From Hemibagrus wyckioides (lineage: Eukaryota > Chordata > Actinopteri > Siluriformes > Bagridae): 64,000 nt of DNA. The notes below the pieces were generated by a model. The model did not search any database and had not been told where the DNA came from. It saw only the letters and a program-made list of their open reading frames with translations. The first letter of the stretch is position 1, and every line of letters starts with the position of its first letter. Below, piece after piece: positions 62,099-64,000 of this stretch. The DNA is taken from NCBI RefSeq assembly GCF_019097595.1, contig NC_080732.1, forward strand, positions 6,834,854 to 6,898,853, written 5' to 3'. The position numbers and the translations under genes were made by a program.

Positions 62099-62294
62099 CA
62101 GGGCTGCTGAATCTCATCCACAAAGGACTAGTGTGGGTGCAGGTTTTTATTCCAAACAAGCAGAAGCCCACCTGAGTCTGCTGAATGCTAAGATCAGGGT
62201 GATAAAACAGGTGGAATCTGGTGTGGTTTCTGCTTGATTGAAATGAAAACCTGCACCCACACCGGCTCTTCGAGGATAAGATTGGACACCCCTG
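62099..62294. mobile_element. hAT-type MITE with 8-bp target-site duplication
   Basis: The 196-bp fold-back element starts CAGGGCTG and ends CACCCCTG, with long inverted arms (GTGTGGGTGCAGGTTTT on the left, complement on the right). Both sides carry CAGTATAG (62091-62098 and 62295-62302), an exact 8-bp duplication typical of hAT transposons. There is no coding capacity. Confidence 0.88.
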
Positions 62295-62438
62295 CAGTAT
62301 AGATATGAAACGAAGCCGTGGGCTACGTGTAACAAACCCAGCACTGGTGTTTACACAGATTAAAATCATCATCAGCAGTCGTGTTTTGGTCTCAGTCTAA
62401 CATGTATGTGAAGTGGATTATTATTAGTAGTAGTAGTA

Positions 62439-62841
62439 CAGCAGGTCCTCGGTTTACGACATCCTCGACCTACGGCGTTTCAAGGTTACGTCGCCATCTC
62501 CCATAAATTTATTAAGAAAGTCTTGTTCCATCATTCCGACGTACGGCGTTTGCGATGTGAAAACAAATTTAGTTGCCGAATACGTCGTCACGTGGCGCCA
62601 TACGAGGAAGATGGCTTTGTTTACATTCGCTGGTTGTACGCCATATTGGATTGTGCTACATTTGCATTTCTTTCGTTTGTGTTGTTTTTTTTGGAAACTT
62701 TTTGCCACTTTTTTACCACTGTGTTAGCGTAGGTGAGTGACATAGGTACTTATGTACAGTATGTGAGTTCCGACTTACGGTGAAAATTGCGTTACGTCGC
62801 ACCGTAGGAACGGAATTCCGACGTAAGTCGAGGACCTGCTG
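62439..62841. mobile_element. Palindromic DNA-transposon MITE (pogo/Tigger-like or hAT-like)
   Basis: The ends are inverted: CAGCAGGTCCTCGGTTTACG on the left and the complement CGTAAGTCGAGGACCTGCTG on the right. More CpG-rich TACGGCG and GACGTACGGCG motifs lie further in. The flanks are TAGTAGTA on both sides, which fits either a TA or an 8-bp duplication because the site lies in a TAG triplet run. CpG density is much higher than nearby. Confidence 0.8.
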
Positions 62842-62904
62842 TAGTAGTAGTAGTATTGAACAATATTATTATTTCTATCATCGCCAATAATTTCTGCCAC
62901 TGAT

Positions 62905-63079
62905 ATATTTACAACATTTGGCAGAGAACCTTATCCTGAATGACTTGGGTTTTATCTCATTTTATACAATTAAGGATTAAGGGCCTAGCTCAAGCACCCA
63001 ACAGTGACAGCTTGGTGGACCTGGGATTCAATCTCACTACCTTGTCCAACACCTTAACCACTAAGCTAGCACACCCCCT
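62905..63079 (-). mobile_element. tRNA-like SINE with L2-like tail
   Basis: On the minus strand the head reads GCTAGCTTAGTGGTTAAGG (A-box-like), followed by a B-box-like GAGATTGAATCCC, then the body. The 3' end reads complementary to ACATTTGGCAGAGAACCTTA. This tail resembles the 3' end of the L2-type LINE fragment at 28020-28556. Confidence 0.7.
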
Positions 63080-63113
63080 GTTTCCCACATTCATTCACAC
63101 TGCTGAACCCAGA

Positions 63114-63172
63114 TCACAGAACCCAAAGGAATCTCACTCGAACACAGGGAGAATGTGTGAAACTCCACACAT
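63114..63172 (-). mobile_element. Short SINE fragment
   Basis: AGAACCCAAAGGAATCTCAC, then GAACACAGGGAGAATGTGTG and AAACTCCACA is the complement of the common SINE body. Short, but several motifs agree in order. Confidence 0.45.
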
Positions 63173-64000
63173 TAGGACTGTACTGTATGCAGTGTATGTA
63201 CAAATAACCAGTGTTTTCATCTGCAAAGTAACACTGAGCACTTGATTTTTTTAATGGTCTTAGTTCACTATATACCTATTATTTTTACTAAAGAAAATTT
63301 AAAGAACCTTTTTTTTTTCCATTAGAGTATAACCTACACCCATGAACTAAAGCTTCATTAATTTTTGCCTAATTATTAACTGTGGGTATTTAAAGCCTTG
63401 TTAATTGTAGAATGAAGCATTACTATACAGCTCTGAATCTAAAGTGTTCTCTAAGTATTCATATTTGTAGTTGGAGTATCACCACATTAATCTCAAATAC
63501 TGATTATAACTGCATGACGATGGCACAAATGGAAATCTTGGATTAAATTGACCATTATATTCTATTGTTCATCTACATTATTATACATTACTGCTCAGAT
63601 CATTATAGTATGCATCATGGACTGTTGACGAACATCATTTCATAAATGAAAATTATTCCAGGATCATTGGTTTGTAAATAAGTGAAACATCAGGCGGAAA
63701 ATGTTGTTCCTCGGAATGAACATAACGCTTATAGAAGGACCAAAGAGACCAAACATACTGAATAAATGGACACTAGAAAAACAAAGGCAGCTTCAGAAGC
63801 CCAATCGGATTAAGTCTGCTGGTGGAAAGGCTTTGCATGAAAATGAAAGAAACAGACAGACACACACATACCTATAGTGTGCAAACACAGTGTAGAAGCA
63901 AATCTAATTAAAAAAGTCTCGTTATAATAAGGTATGCTTTATCAGAATAGTCATGTGCATACAGCATGTAAGTACAATATGGATAAATATCAGCATATAT
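63173..64000. other. No feature seen
   Basis: AT-rich end of the window; no coding signal, repeat or element recognised. Confidence 0.55.

Overview
The window is vertebrate nuclear DNA, almost certainly from a teleost fish and probably an otophysan such as a catfish. The evidence is one intron-rich vertebrate gene, several fish-type Tc1-like transposon families, two fish-type tRNA-like SINE families, CR1/L2-like and RTE-like LINE tails, Gypsy integrase relics, and dense microsatellites and minisatellites. The exact species cannot be told from the sequence. There are no bacterial genes, operons or CRISPR arrays. Most open reading frames longer than 60 codons are chance frames or come from repeats. 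The one gene I can rebuild with confidence is FBXO15 (F-box only protein 15) on the + strand, coding positions 3383 to 21758. It has ten coding exons whose splice phases all agree, and 1389 coding bases including the stop give 462 residues. Intron 2 has a GC-AG boundary, and the acceptor of exon 6 lies directly against an ATT microsatellite. The promoter region (about 3060-3382) carries a duplicated block with YY1-like and CRE-half-site motifs plus an X-box-like motif. Layout: 1-3060 is upstream sequence with a Tc1-derived MITE and a SINE fragment. 3060-21758 is FBXO15, whose introns hold a 5.7-kb minisatellite with a 40-bp unit (intron 1), a Tc1-derived MITE (intron 6), a 35-bp minisatellite interrupted by a nearly full-length dead Tc1-like element (intron 7), and a truncated Tc1-like copy (intron 9). 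21759-64000 shows no recognisable gene. It is a repeat-rich intergenic stretch holding an unidentified viral-envelope-like relic (about 25.3-26.0 kb), a Tc1-like and LINE patchwork (27.8-28.9 kb), a 63-bp minisatellite (30.1-32.5 kb), a LINE 3' end (38.6-38.9 kb), an unidentified 114-codon minus-strand frame (40.9-41.2 kb), an inverted pair of GATA/TATC arrays (42.15-42.58 kb), two Tc1-derived MITEs (43.3 and 50.1 kb), antisense Gypsy relics (45.5-46.0 and 56.3-57.3 kb), SINEs with target-site duplications (51.3 and 59.2 kb), a hAT-type MITE with a clean 8-bp duplication (62.1 kb) and another palindromic MITE (62.4-62.8 kb). Some quieter, more GC-balanced blocks could be conserved enhancers, but only cross-species alignment can tell. 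I found no convincing new biological system. The most useful observations are the splice anatomy of FBXO15, the structured minisatellites in its introns, two MITE subfamilies that share internal-deletion junctions, and apparent tail sharing between SINEs and LINEs.
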